From contig NZ_JNZD01000009.1 of NCBI RefSeq assembly GCF_000725495.1, positions 124,001 through 188,000 of the forward strand: a stretch of 64,000 nucleotides of DNA, written 5' to 3'. The notes beneath the pieces are model-generated. The model did no database searches, was not told the origin of the DNA, and saw nothing but the letters and a program-made list of their open reading frames with translations. Shown piece by piece: positions 54,306 through 61,919 of the stretch. The number at the start of each line of letters is the position of its first letter. The stretch's first letter is position 1. The DNA is from Streptomyces aureus (GTDB lineage Bacteria; Actinomycetota; Actinomycetes; Streptomycetales; Streptomycetaceae). A program made the translations under genes and the position numbers.

Positions 54306-54948
54306 CGCCGAAGCTGGCGTCGCCTCCGACGCCGAACCCGGCGTCGACCCCCTCCTCGACGACGAGGAGAACTTGCAGGCCTGGCAGACGGACCGCACGC
54401 GCGCGCCGATCGCCACGAAGATCGTGGTGGCCGGCGGCTTCGGCGTCGGCAAGACCACGCTCGTCACGTCCGTCTCGGAGATCACGCCGCTCCAGACCGA
54501 GGCGCTGATGACCCGGGCCAGCGAGGAGACCGACGACCTCACGGGGACGCCGGACAAGCTGACCACCACGGTGGCCATGGACTTCGGGCGCATCACGCTC
54601 GACGACGACCTCGTGCTCTACCTCTTCGGCACGCCGGGCCAGCAGCGCTTCTGGTTCATGTGGGACGACCTGGTGCGCGGAGCGATCGGCGCGGTCGTCC
54701 TCGCCGACACCCGCCGCCTCTCGGACTGCTTCCCGGCGCTCGACTACTTCGAGAGCTGCGGACTGCCGTACGTCGTCGCCGTCAACCACTTCGACGGCAG
54801 CGAGGTGTTCGAGCCGGAGGATGTGCGCGAAGCCCTCACGGTTCCTCCGCACATACCTGTCATGATCATGGACGCGCGCCGCCGGATCTCGGTCGTCGAG
54901 ACCCTGCTCGCACTCGTCGGCCACGCGCTCGAAGTCAGCCCCGAATAA
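54286..54948 (+). CDS. cvnD: Conservon GTP-binding protein CvnD
   Basis: A 220-residue small GTPase-like protein. The P-loop is GGFGVGKTT (about residues 50-58), the G3 motif FGTPGQQRFWFMWD has the family's TPGQ in place of DxxG, and G4 is NHFD. The start is GTG at 54286, with GGAAAGGG 6 bases upstream and 20 bases of overlap with cvnC. It is the switch of the conservon, which in Streptomyces affects development and secondary metabolism. Confidence 0.93.
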   Translation: MDSVVSDAEAGVASDAEPGVDPLLDDEENLQAWQTDRTRAPIATKIVVAGGFGVGKTTLVTSVSEITPLQTEALMTRASEETDDLTGTPDKLTTTVAMDFGRITLDDDLVLYLFGTPGQQRFWFMWDDLVRGAIGAVVLADTRRLSDCFPALDYFESCGLPYVVAVNHFDGSEVFEPEDVREALTVPPHIPVMIMDARRRISVVETLLALVGHALEVSPE

Positions 54949-54982
54949 TCAGGGCCCCCGAGGACTGGGAGAAGCAACCCGC

Positions 54983-56236
54983 ATGCGGAAGATACTCGTC
55001 GTCGGAGCCGGCCAGTCCGGACTCCAGCTCGCCCTCGGACTCCAGTCCCACGGGTACGAGGTCACCCTGATGTCGAACCGGACCGCGGACGAGATCCGCT
55101 CCGGCCGGGTCATGTCGACGCAGTGCATGTTCGACACGGCGCTCCAGCACGAGCGCGATCTCCAGCTGAACTTCTGGGAGTCCCAGGCGCCGAAGATCGA
55201 GGGCCTCGGGGTCTCCGTCGCGGTCCCCGGCTCCTTCGACCCGGGCCCCTCGCAGCGCGCCATCGACTGGGTCGGCAAGCTCGACGACTACGCGCAGTCG
55301 GTGGACCAGCGGGTCAAGATGGCCGGCTGGATGGAGACGTTCGCGCAGCGCGGGGGCCAGCTGGTCATCCACGGCGCCGCGGTCTCCGACCTCGACTACT
55401 TCTCCCGCGCCTACGACCTGGTGCTCGTCTCGGCGGGCAAGGGCGAACTCGTCTCGATGTTCGGCCGTGACGCCTCCCGCTCCCCGTACACCGAGCCGCA
55501 GCGCGCCCTCGCGGTGTCCTACGTGCACGGTCTGGGCTCGCGCCCGGAGCACCCGGACTACGACGCGGTCCGCTGCAACCTGGTCCCCGGCGTCGGCGAG
55601 CTGTTCATCATGCCGACCCTCACCACCTCCGGCCGCGCCGACATCCTGTTCTGGGAGGGCATTCCGGGCGGCCCGCTCGACGTCTTCAACGGCGTCAAGG
55701 ACCCCGCCGAGCACCTCTCCCTGACCCTGGAGCTCATGGAGCGGTTCACGCCGTGGGAGTACGCGCGGGCCACGAACGTCGAACTGACCGACGCGGGCGG
55801 CACGTTGTCCGGACGGTACGCGCCCACCGTCCGCAACCCGATCGGCCGGCTCCCCGGCGGCGGTCTGGTCCTCGGCGTCGCCGACGTCGTCGTGGCCAAC
55901 GACCCGATCACCGGCCAAGGCTCCAACTCCGCCTCCAAGTGCGCCGCCGCCTACCTCGCCTCGATCGTCGAGCAGGGCGACAAGCCCTTCGACGAGGAGT
56001 GGATGCAGGCGACGTTCGACCGCTACTGGGACACCGCGCAGCACGTCACCAAGTGGACCAACGCGATGCTGGGCGTCCCGCCGGAGCACGTCCTCAACCT
56101 GATCGGCGCCGCCGGCCAGCTCCAGCCCGTCGCCGACCGCTTCGCCAACGGCTTCGACAACCCGGCCGACTTCGAGAACTTCTTCTTCGACCCGGAGAAG
56201 ACGAACGCCTACCTGGCGTCGGTCGCCGGGGCCTGA
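54983..56236 (+). CDS. Styrene/indole monooxygenase family FAD enzyme
   Basis: A 417-residue flavoprotein. The FAD-binding GxGxxG motif is at the N-terminus (ILVVGAGQSGLQLALGL), and the C-terminal flavin region is around DVVVANDPITGQGSNSASKC. The family (StyA-like) takes reduced flavin from a separate reductase and epoxidises styrene or indole-like substrates; the true substrate is unknown. It starts 34 bases after cvnD, so it is probably the output gene of the conservon operon. Its last 47 bases carry the 28-bp att-like core at 56190-56217. The present 3' end was probably supplied by an integrated element. Confidence 0.88.
   Translation: MRKILVVGAGQSGLQLALGLQSHGYEVTLMSNRTADEIRSGRVMSTQCMFDTALQHERDLQLNFWESQAPKIEGLGVSVAVPGSFDPGPSQRAIDWVGKLDDYAQSVDQRVKMAGWMETFAQRGGQLVIHGAAVSDLDYFSRAYDLVLVSAGKGELVSMFGRDASRSPYTEPQRALAVSYVHGLGSRPEHPDYDAVRCNLVPGVGELFIMPTLTTSGRADILFWEGIPGGPLDVFNGVKDPAEHLSLTLELMERFTPWEYARATNVELTDAGGTLSGRYAPTVRNPIGRLPGGGLVLGVADVVVANDPITGQGSNSASKCAAAYLASIVEQGDKPFDEEWMQATFDRYWDTAQHVTKWTNAMLGVPPEHVLNLIGAAGQLQPVADRFANGFDNPADFENFFFDPEKTNAYLASVAGA
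56190..56217 (+). other. Left att-like core (attL) in the monooxygenase 3' end
   Basis: 28 bases, starting ACCCGGAGAAGACGAACG, are identical to 59581-59608. They encode PEKTNAYLA near the end of the monooxygenase. Sequence diverges right after the core, as at a crossover site. Confidence 0.75.
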
Positions 56237-56301
56237 CGGGCTTCTGACCTGCGGTGCGACTGTCGGCGTCTGTCGTTGTCTGTCGTCGCTGGTTCCTCTC
56301 G

Positions 56302-56320
56302 GACGGCCCACAGACGGCCC
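56302..56320 (+). repeat. Arm-type repeat, left copy
   Basis: GACGGCCCACAGACGGCCC, identical and in the same direction as 59486-59504. It contains two ACGGCCC units. It lies 85 bases inside the left core and is a candidate integrase arm-binding site. Confidence 0.6.
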
Positions 56321-56343
56321 CAGGGATATCCCTGGGGCCGTCT
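56312..56343. terminator. 32-bp perfect palindrome after the monooxygenase gene
   Basis: AGACGGCCCCAGGGAT is followed directly by its reverse complement, with no loop bases (centre GATATC). It begins within the arm-type repeat. It probably ends the conservon-monooxygenase transcript, but could also be a recombination or protein-binding site of the element. Confidence 0.65.
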
Positions 56344-56591
56344 CTGTGGGTGGTGTTCCCGCGATCCCGCTGGACCGCGCGGGCCTGTCGGCCACCGCTT
56401 TAGGAGCGAGGTGGGGTGATCACTGGCGTGACCAGGGAATCCCTGCCTCCGGCAGCGTGGGGCGGTACGCACCCTGGCGAACCTCGATTCCCCGTGAGGC
56501 CCCGTCCGATCCGGCACGGAAGTGGCACGCCCCGCGGCCCAGTAGGGCACGAAGGGGGCGAGCTTGACGTCTCGATGGACGGCGTGGCTCG

Positions 56592-57302
56592 TTACCGCGA
56601 CACCGGCAGCGGGGCCCACCGGTTGACCGGCCATGCGACGACGAAGGCCCGGCCGATGACTTGGTCCTCGTCGATCGTGCCACCGCCGGGCTGGTCCTGG
56701 TGGTACCGGGAGTCCTGAGAGTCCTGGCGGTGGTCACCCATCACCCAGATCCTCCCTTTCGGCACCTTGACCGGCCCGAACGGTTTGTCCCCGCAGGGGG
56801 TGTTGCCGGGGTGGATGAACGATTCGTCCATCGCCTTCCCGTTGACCTTCACCGGACCGCTTCCCGAGCATTCCACGGTGTCGCCACCCACCGCGATCAC
56901 CCGCTTGATCAGGTCCTTCTCGTCCGTCGACGGCATCAGGCCGACGAAACTGAGCACCTTCTGCACCGCGTTCGGCTCCTCGGTCTTCTCAGGGAGCCAG
57001 CCACCCGGGTCGTGGAAGACCACGACCTCTCCGCGCTGCGGCTTGGATCCGAACCACGGCGTCAGCTTGTCGACCAGCACGCGGTCGCCAGGTTGCAACG
57101 TGTTCTGCATCGAGCCGGACGGGATCGAGAACGCCTGCACGAAGAACGTCTTGATGACCAGCGCGAGCACCAACGCGATGCCGATGAGAATCGGCAACTC
57201 CTTCCAGAACGAGCGCGTTTTCCGCCGGCGCTCACCCGCCGTTCCGTCGTCGGTTTCGTCGCCCCCGGATCTCGACCGTTTGCCGGCGACAAGATCTTTC
57301 AC
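56592..57302 (-). CDS. lepB: Type I signal peptidase
   Basis: A 236-residue membrane-anchored signal peptidase that cuts exported preproteins. A basic cytoplasmic N-terminus is followed by one membrane segment (about 36-55, LPILIGIALVLALVIKTFFV). The catalytic Ser64 lies in SIPSGSM, and the general-base Lys in DLIKRVIAVGGD. MGDHRQDSQDSRYH is the family's C-terminal box. The start is GTG at 57302, with GGGGAGG 7 bases upstream. Streptomyces normally has a chromosomal cluster of such genes elsewhere; this lone copy lies inside the putative integrated element. Confidence 0.92.
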   Translation of the reverse strand: MKDLVAGKRSRSGGDETDDGTAGERRRKTRSFWKELPILIGIALVLALVIKTFFVQAFSIPSGSMQNTLQPGDRVLVDKLTPWFGSKPQRGEVVVFHDPGGWLPEKTEEPNAVQKVLSFVGLMPSTDEKDLIKRVIAVGGDTVECSGSGPVKVNGKAMDESFIHPGNTPCGDKPFGPVKVPKGRIWVMGDHRQDSQDSRYHQDQPGGGTIDEDQVIGRAFVVAWPVNRWAPLPVSR

Positions 57303-57677
57303 AACCACGCCTCCCCTTGCGCCCGGTCCGAGCGCACCGTGTCCGAAGTGGTCCCTTGCGTGCAGAGCACAGGGCCCACCACAGCCACAACGAGCGGGAG
57401 TTCCCGACTGCCGGAGCTCTCGGCCTGGCTCTGCGCCGGGCATGGCCCTCCCACACCTCAACCTGCCTGCCGTGTTATCCGGGGCCTCTCAGCAAGCTAC
57501 GCGGCCGGCGGAGTCTCAATGGCTCCAAGCCGGCGGGCCACAGCCGACGAGCCTGCGAAGCCTCTGGACTCGCTCGATGCGAACTATGGGCAGGAAGGTC
57601 GTTGAGGTTTCCTCGACCGACCAGCCGGCGGGCTGCGGCGGGTGACGGTCAGCTACGGTTGGGCTGGTTGCTGTACT
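57303..57677. other. Gap between the lipoprotein and signal peptidase genes
   Basis: About 375 bases with no recognisable gene; lower GC than the surrounding chromosome. An inverted repeat, GCTGTAC (57670-57676) with GTACAGC (57686-57692), spans the stop of the lipoprotein gene and may act as its terminator. Confidence 0.4.
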
Positions 57678-58127
57678 TCATTGGTGTACAGCAGTTGGGG
57701 CATGGGCTTCCTTCTTCGAGTGTCTGGTCAGGATGCACCAGTTCATATCGTCGGGGTCCCCTACGGTCAGACCCACCAGCAAACGCCCCTTGTCCCGGTA
57801 AAGGCCGAACGAGATGTATTCGTTGCCCACGGCCACTTCGAGTTGCTGCTGATCGCTGAACTCGTCGATTCTCCAGGTGCCATCCCCGCCGACCTTCTGC
57901 GTGACCTTGCCGTCCAGTTCCATCTCGGTAGGGATGCCGACGGCGGACGCCGATCCGTCCGGCTTCAAGGTCACCGTGGTGCCACACTCTCGGGCGCGCC
58001 AGGTACCTACGAGCTGAGATTCGTGGACGTTCTTCGCAGACGGATAGCCACCCCATCCCACGCATGCGGAGACCGACAGCACCACCGGGGCCGAAATGAG
58101 TGCCCACTTCCATGCTCGGCTGTTCAT
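57678..58127 (-). CDS. Putative lipoprotein of unknown function
   Basis: A 149-residue protein with a lipoprotein signal (MNSRAWKWALISAPVVLSVS then AC, Cys22 as the lipidated residue). The mature part looks beta-rich (VGTWRARECGTTVTLKPDGS, GTWRIDEFSDQQQLEVAVGN), with Trp and Cys residues conserved in type; it recalls small lipocalin-like or immunity proteins, but I do not recognise the family. It lies between the signal peptidase and nucleotidyltransferase genes inside the putative element. Codon use is relaxed compared with flanking genes. Confidence 0.75.
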   Translation of the reverse strand: MNSRAWKWALISAPVVLSVSACVGWGGYPSAKNVHESQLVGTWRARECGTTVTLKPDGSASAVGIPTEMELDGKVTQKVGGDGTWRIDEFSDQQQLEVAVGNEYISFGLYRDKGRLLVGLTVGDPDDMNWCILTRHSKKEAHAPTAVHQ

Positions 58128-58621
58128 CGGCCGCCCCCTTCGTACTGGTGGCCTGATCTTAGGCTTCTACCGATGATCTCGGCGTGCTGCCGCCGGAAAG
58201 GTACAAGTCCTCGCAGTTCAGGGCCTATCTCCTCGCAACATCACGTGGTGAATCCAGTAACCAGCCGGGGCAACATGCGGTCCGCACGCTACGACGCGGT
58301 CGGTGGAGTCTCAACGACCGAGTCACGTCGGCAGGGCGTCAGCCCTCGGATCATGGTGGCACCCCGCGCGGGACCCAACTTTTGAGGTCTGGCCTCATCC
58401 TTATCCGGTCGATTGAGGGGCCCCTCGACCTCCATCAACTTCTGTCGTGACCCGGTTCGCCTGCCCCTGAGGTTCGGCGTTGATCGGCCCCGTTCGCGCT
58501 TGTTGGTGTCAGCTGGTGATGTCAGGAATCGGGGCGCTCTTGACAGCGCGCCCATCCCTGTCCGAGTCGAACGTAGCTTTATCCAGGAGAGCATCGGAAT
58601 GCTGGCACCTACGCTGCGGTC
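58128..58621. other. Low-GC spacer between the lipoprotein and nucleotidyltransferase genes
   Basis: About 490 bases with no gene I can support. Stretches such as ATCTTAGGCTTCTACCGATG, from 58155, are unusually A/T-rich here. It must contain the promoters of the two divergent genes. It is consistent with decayed element DNA. Confidence 0.45.
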
Positions 58622-59320
58622 ATGGACGACCCTGTGCTCACCGCCCGCGAATTGGTGCGGGATCGGTTTCCCGCCGCCCAGGCCGCGTTCCTGGCTGGCA
58701 GTGTGCTGACCAACCGCCGGACGCCGACATCCGATCTGGACATCGTGGTCCTCTTGGACGGGCCGCCGGCGCCCAACCGGGAAAACCTGCTGTACCGCGG
58801 CTGGCCGGTGGAGCTGTTCGTACAGACCGAGGCCGTCTGGCGTAGCTTCGCCGACCAGGAGACCGCGAAGCGGAATTCGCCGTTGCTCGCCATGTGCTCT
58901 ACCGGCGTGCTCCTCGTGGATACGAACGGGCTGGGTGCTTCGCTCCAGGCTGAGGCGCGAGAACGTTGGGCGGCGGGCCCACCTCCACTCTCGGACCGTG
59001 AGCGTGAATACCAGCGGTACATCCTGACCGACCTGCTCGACGACCTGCGTGGCTGCGCGGACCCTGCCGAGCGGGTGCATTTGGTCTCGCACATGCTGCA
59101 GCGCGCGTCGGAGCTGGCTCTGCTGGTCGGCGGACACTGGCTTGGCGGAGGTAAGTGGTTGTCGCGGCGGCTGTCTGCGGCTGACCCCAGGCTGCATGGC
59201 GCGTTGACCGAGGCCGCCGTGCAAGCAATCGCAGGGCACACGAGCGTCTTCGCCGCAGCCGTGGCGGAGGTGCTAGACCAAGCCGGCGGCCCGCTGTGGG
59301 ACGGGTATGCCATCCGATGA
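58622..59320 (+). CDS. Nucleotidyltransferase-domain protein
   Basis: A 232-residue protein of the MNT/KNTase-type nucleotidyltransferase fold. Motif GS (Gly26, Ser27 in AAFLAGSVLT) is followed by SDLDIVV with Asp38 and Asp40 as the metal-binding pair. The C-terminal 130 residues are helical (ERVHLVSHMLQRASELALLV). Such enzymes transfer nucleotides to small molecules, as in antibiotic resistance, or to proteins, as in MNT/HEPN toxin-antitoxin systems. No HEPN partner is seen. It is cargo of the putative element and its 3' end abuts the integrase remnant. Confidence 0.82.
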   Translation: MDDPVLTARELVRDRFPAAQAAFLAGSVLTNRRTPTSDLDIVVLLDGPPAPNRENLLYRGWPVELFVQTEAVWRSFADQETAKRNSPLLAMCSTGVLLVDTNGLGASLQAEARERWAAGPPPLSDREREYQRYILTDLLDDLRGCADPAERVHLVSHMLQRASELALLVGGHWLGGGKWLSRRLSAADPRLHGALTEAAVQAIAGHTSVFAAAVAEVLDQAGGPLWDGYAIR

Positions 59321-59352
59321 GGTCGGTGGACTCCACGCGCCACCACAGGGGA

Positions 59353-59487
59353 CACGAACGCTCCAACCTCGGCCACAGCAACCCGGCACTGACGCTCCGG
59401 ATCTACGCGCACCTGATGCCGAGCAGCCAGGAACGCACGCGCAAGGCAATCGCGACTGTCTACGACAAGGCCCGGCACGCGGGCTGA
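59353..59487 (+). pseudogene. 3' remnant of a tyrosine recombinase (integrase)
   Basis: About 44 codons (from about 59353) encode NLGHSNPALTLRIYAHLMPS, the end of a tyrosine-recombinase catalytic domain including the nucleophile Tyr, plus a basic tail. The catalytic Arg and His boxes and the N-terminal arm-binding domain are missing, so it cannot function. The break coincides with the 3' end of the nucleotidyltransferase gene. It lies 94 bases from the right core, the usual place for an integrase gene. Confidence 0.82.
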
Positions 59488-59504
59488 CGGCCCACAGACG
59501 GCCC
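59486..59504 (+). repeat. Arm-type repeat, right copy
   Basis: Identical to 56302-56320. Two more ACGGCCC units follow (to 59521), making four in about 36 bases. It lies 77 bases inside the right core, right after the integrase remnant. Confidence 0.65.
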
Positions 59505-59577
59505 ACGGCCCGTCAACGGCCCACCTGTTGGAGAGAAGTTGCAGGTAGAGGGACTACAGGGCCGAGAGTCCACTTCT

Positions 59578-59636
59578 CCTACCCGGAGAAGACGAACGCC
59601 TACCTGGCCTCCGTCACCGGGGCGGCCGAGGCGTAG
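59578..59636 (+). pseudogene. Displaced 3' end of a monooxygenase gene, containing the right core (attR)
   Basis: These bases encode YPEKTNAYLASVTGAAEA and a stop, parallel to the end of the 54983-56236 monooxygenase (DPEKTNAYLASVAGA). The first 28 bases after 59580 are identical to 56190-56217; beyond that the two diverge. It is best read as the original chromosomal 3' end left behind by integration. Confidence 0.8.
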
Positions 59637-60754
59637 CCCTCGTCGGATCCGTCCGTCGCGCCCTCGGGGAGCTTCGGCGGCGTGTACTGCCGCAGGGGCT
59701 CCCCGTCCGGGTCCGGGCGAACGGCGCCCAGCAGGGGGTTCGCGGCGATGGGGGACACCTTGATCCGTGCCCCGGGCCGCGGTGCCTGCACCACCATGCC
59801 GTCGCCGACGTAGAGGGCGACGTGCGTGGCCTCGGGGAAGTAGACCACCAGATCGCCGGGGCGCAGACGGTCCAGCGGGATGTGCGGGAGCTCGGCCCAC
59901 TGCTCCTGACTGGTGCGCGGGATGGGCCGGCCCGCCTCGCCCCAGGCCTGTGACGTCAGCCCCGAGCAGTCGTAGGCCTTCGGTCCCTCGGCGCCCCACT
60001 CGTACGGCTTGCCGATCTGGTCGACGGCGTAGCGCAGCGCCTCCTCGCCCTCCCGCGTGGGCGGCCGGACGCTGCTGAGGGCGCCGGACGCCATGACCTT
60101 CCTCTGCGCCGCGTCCGTCCCCGACCGCTCGGCGCTGTTCAGCTCGGCGATCTGGTCCGCGGTCAGCGAGGCGAGCAGCCGCTGGACGTCGTCGAGGCGC
60201 TCGCGTACCTGGTCCCGCTCCTTCTTCTGCCGCGCTGCCAGCGAGAGCTGCCCGTCCAGCGCCTTGCGCGCCGCCCGCGCGAGCCCGTCGGTCCGCCTCT
60301 CGCCGCCCGCGACCCGCCGCACGGTCGCGGCCCGCTCCAGCGACAGCTGCCCGATCACGTGCCCCTGGTCGAGGGCGTGCTGCGGATCCCGGGCGAGCAG
60401 CAGCCGTACGTACGGGGAGATCCCGTCCCCGCTCTGGTACTGCTGCCGGGCCAGCCGTCCCGCGGCGACCCTGCTGTCCTCCAGCGACAGCCGGGCCCTG
60501 GCGAGCCGCGCGTCGAGCCGGGCGACCTCAGCCTGCTGCTTCTTCAGCTTCTCGGCGGTCCCGTTGTACGTCTCGGTGGCCCGCTCGGCGTCCCGGTAGA
60601 GCCGCTGAAGGTCCGTCAGCAACGAGGCCACGGACTGTTCCGACGTCACCGCGTCCTGCCCCGGCTCCGGAACCGCCCCCGCGGGCGCGGAGGGAAGCAG
60701 CGCGCCGACCGCCACCGCTCCCGTACAGACCAGACGCAGAAGCCTTCCTGACAC
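59600..60754 (-). CDS. NlpC/P60 peptidoglycan endopeptidase
   Basis: A 384-residue secreted cell-wall hydrolase. A signal peptide (about 1-30, ending PAGA) leads to a long coiled coil (about 60-230, AEKLKKQQAEVARLDARLAR). The C-terminal NlpC/P60 domain has the catalytic Cys in YDCSGLTSQAW and His in THVALYVGDGM. The coiled coil resembles those of RipA-like enzymes and may keep the enzyme inactive until needed. The start is GTG at 60754 with GGAGG upstream. The stop codon lies inside the 28-bp core, so integration left this gene intact. Confidence 0.92.
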   Translation of the reverse strand: MSGRLLRLVCTGAVAVGALLPSAPAGAVPEPGQDAVTSEQSVASLLTDLQRLYRDAERATETYNGTAEKLKKQQAEVARLDARLARARLSLEDSRVAAGRLARQQYQSGDGISPYVRLLLARDPQHALDQGHVIGQLSLERAATVRRVAGGERRTDGLARAARKALDGQLSLAARQKKERDQVRERLDDVQRLLASLTADQIAELNSAERSGTDAAQRKVMASGALSSVRPPTREGEEALRYAVDQIGKPYEWGAEGPKAYDCSGLTSQAWGEAGRPIPRTSQEQWAELPHIPLDRLRPGDLVVYFPEATHVALYVGDGMVVQAPRPGARIKVSPIAANPLLGAVRPDPDGEPLRQYTPPKLPEGATDGSDEGYASAAPVTEAR

Positions 60755-60862
60755 GCCATCACCTCCGGATCCGGGGCGGCCCTCCACCGCCCGTCTCGCA
60801 CCGGAAGGATCGGACCATCGGGCGCCGGCCGCGCGCCCACAGGCGGCTTCGGAGCAAGAACG

Positions 60863-61183
60863 TCACTCGTCGGCGTTGTTCTCCGGCGTGGCGCCGCCAC
60901 CGCCCTCACCCTTGCGAGCACCCGGGGACCACGGCAGCCGGAACCGGCGCCCGGACGCGTCGCCCTCGGGGTCGTACTCGTACTTCCACCCCTGGTGGAG
61001 CCCGAGCCGCTTGCTCGTCGCGGCCTGGACCCGCCGGTAGACCAGCACGGTGGACGGACCGCCGTCGACGCCGGGCACGGGGATCCGGTACGTCTTCGGC
61101 GGGTGGCCGGTGATCCCGATCAGGACGGGCAGGACGCGCCCGTCCAGCGGGCCGCCGAAAAAGGGGGTGTCTTCGCTCTTCAC
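60863..61183 (-). CDS. Small conserved hypothetical protein (106 aa)
   Basis: A 106-residue protein (starting near VKSEDTPFFGGPLDGRVLPV and ending in an acidic, Gly-rich tail). A core YRIPVPGVDGGPSTVLVYRR followed by basic LGLHQGWKYEYDP suggests a small beta fold. The GTG at 61183 is the best start although its ribosome site is weak. Function unknown. It ends 108 bases before the NlpC/P60 start and could share its transcript. Confidence 0.65.
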   Translation of the reverse strand: MKSEDTPFFGGPLDGRVLPVLIGITGHPPKTYRIPVPGVDGGPSTVLVYRRVQAATSKRLGLHQGWKYEYDPEGDASGRRFRLPWSPGARKGEGGGGATPENNADE

Positions 61184-61193
61184 CGGACCAGTG

Positions 61194-61919
61194 TCACAGC
61201 AGGTGGGCCGCATTCCCGACAACGGGCAGCACCCGGCGGACCAGGGCGCCCGCGATGCCGTCGGGGCGCTCCATCGCGAGCGCCGCCCGGATCACCGCCG
61301 CGGTCTGCGGATCACTCCCGGAGCTCACCACGAGCGCCGCCGTGAACTGCTCGACGAGCCAGTCCCGCAGCTCGTCCAGCGGCGGTTCCTTGTCCTCGTC
61401 GAGCCAGATCAGCGAGGCGGCCTCCACGGCCGTGATCCACATCCGCACCGTCATCCGCAGCCGGGGCCCGGGTTCCGGCACCGCCAGATGCACGAGGATG
61501 TGCTCCGCCGCCGCCCGGCGGACCCCGTCGACTATCGCCGTGGTCCGCGAGGTCTCGATCACGCTCCCGCCCTGCAGCAGCGCGCTGAACCCGGCGTCGT
61601 GCTGGTCCACGAACGCGAGATACCGGTCGAGGGCCCGGGAGAGCCGCTCGGTCAGCGGCCCCTCCGCCGGCTCCGCGAAGCACTGCTCCAGCTCCTGCGC
61701 CGCCGACCGCAGGGCAGCCTCGTACAACTGCTGCTTGCCGCCCGGGAAGTACCGGTACACGAGCGGCCGCGACACCCCGGCGGCCTCCGCCACGTCGTCC
61801 AGCGAGACCTCCTCGGGCACCCGCTGGGCGAACAGGGACAGCGCGGCCTCGAGCAACTGACTGCGCCGCTCCTCGACACTGAGCCGACGGTAAGCGGGGG
61901 TGGAAGCCTGCGAGGTCAT
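61194..61919 (-). CDS. TetR/AcrR family regulator
   Basis: A 241-residue regulator. The N-terminal helix-turn-helix (about 18-62) shows RRSQLLEAALSLFAQR and SLDDVAEAAGVSRPLVYRYF. The ligand domain is helical (LDRYLAFVDQHDAGFSALLQ). I chose the ATG at 61919. It is downstream of the AurF-type gene on the same strand, 450 bases away, and may control that gene through a dyad at 63363-63376. Confidence 0.9.
   Translation of the reverse strand: MTSQASTPAYRRLSVEERRSQLLEAALSLFAQRVPEEVSLDDVAEAAGVSRPLVYRYFPGGKQQLYEAALRSAAQELEQCFAEPAEGPLTERLSRALDRYLAFVDQHDAGFSALLQGGSVIETSRTTAIVDGVRRAAAEHILVHLAVPEPGPRLRMTVRMWITAVEAASLIWLDEDKEPPLDELRDWLVEQFTAALVVSSGSDPQTAAVIRAALAMERPDGIAGALVRRVLPVVGNAAHLL

Larger units (their letters stand above)
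56190..59608 (+). mobile_element. Remnant of a site-specifically integrated element (about 3.4 kb)
   Basis: Perfect 28-bp direct repeats bound the region (56190-56217 and 59581-59608). Just inside the right end lies the 3' end of a tyrosine-recombinase gene. The same 19-bp repeat occurs inside both ends (56302-56320, 59486-59504). The cargo is a signal peptidase, a lipoprotein and a nucleotidyltransferase gene, and the DNA reads as visibly less GC-rich than the flanks. No replication or transfer genes remain, so it is probably a decayed plasmid-like or phage-like element. Confidence 0.8.
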
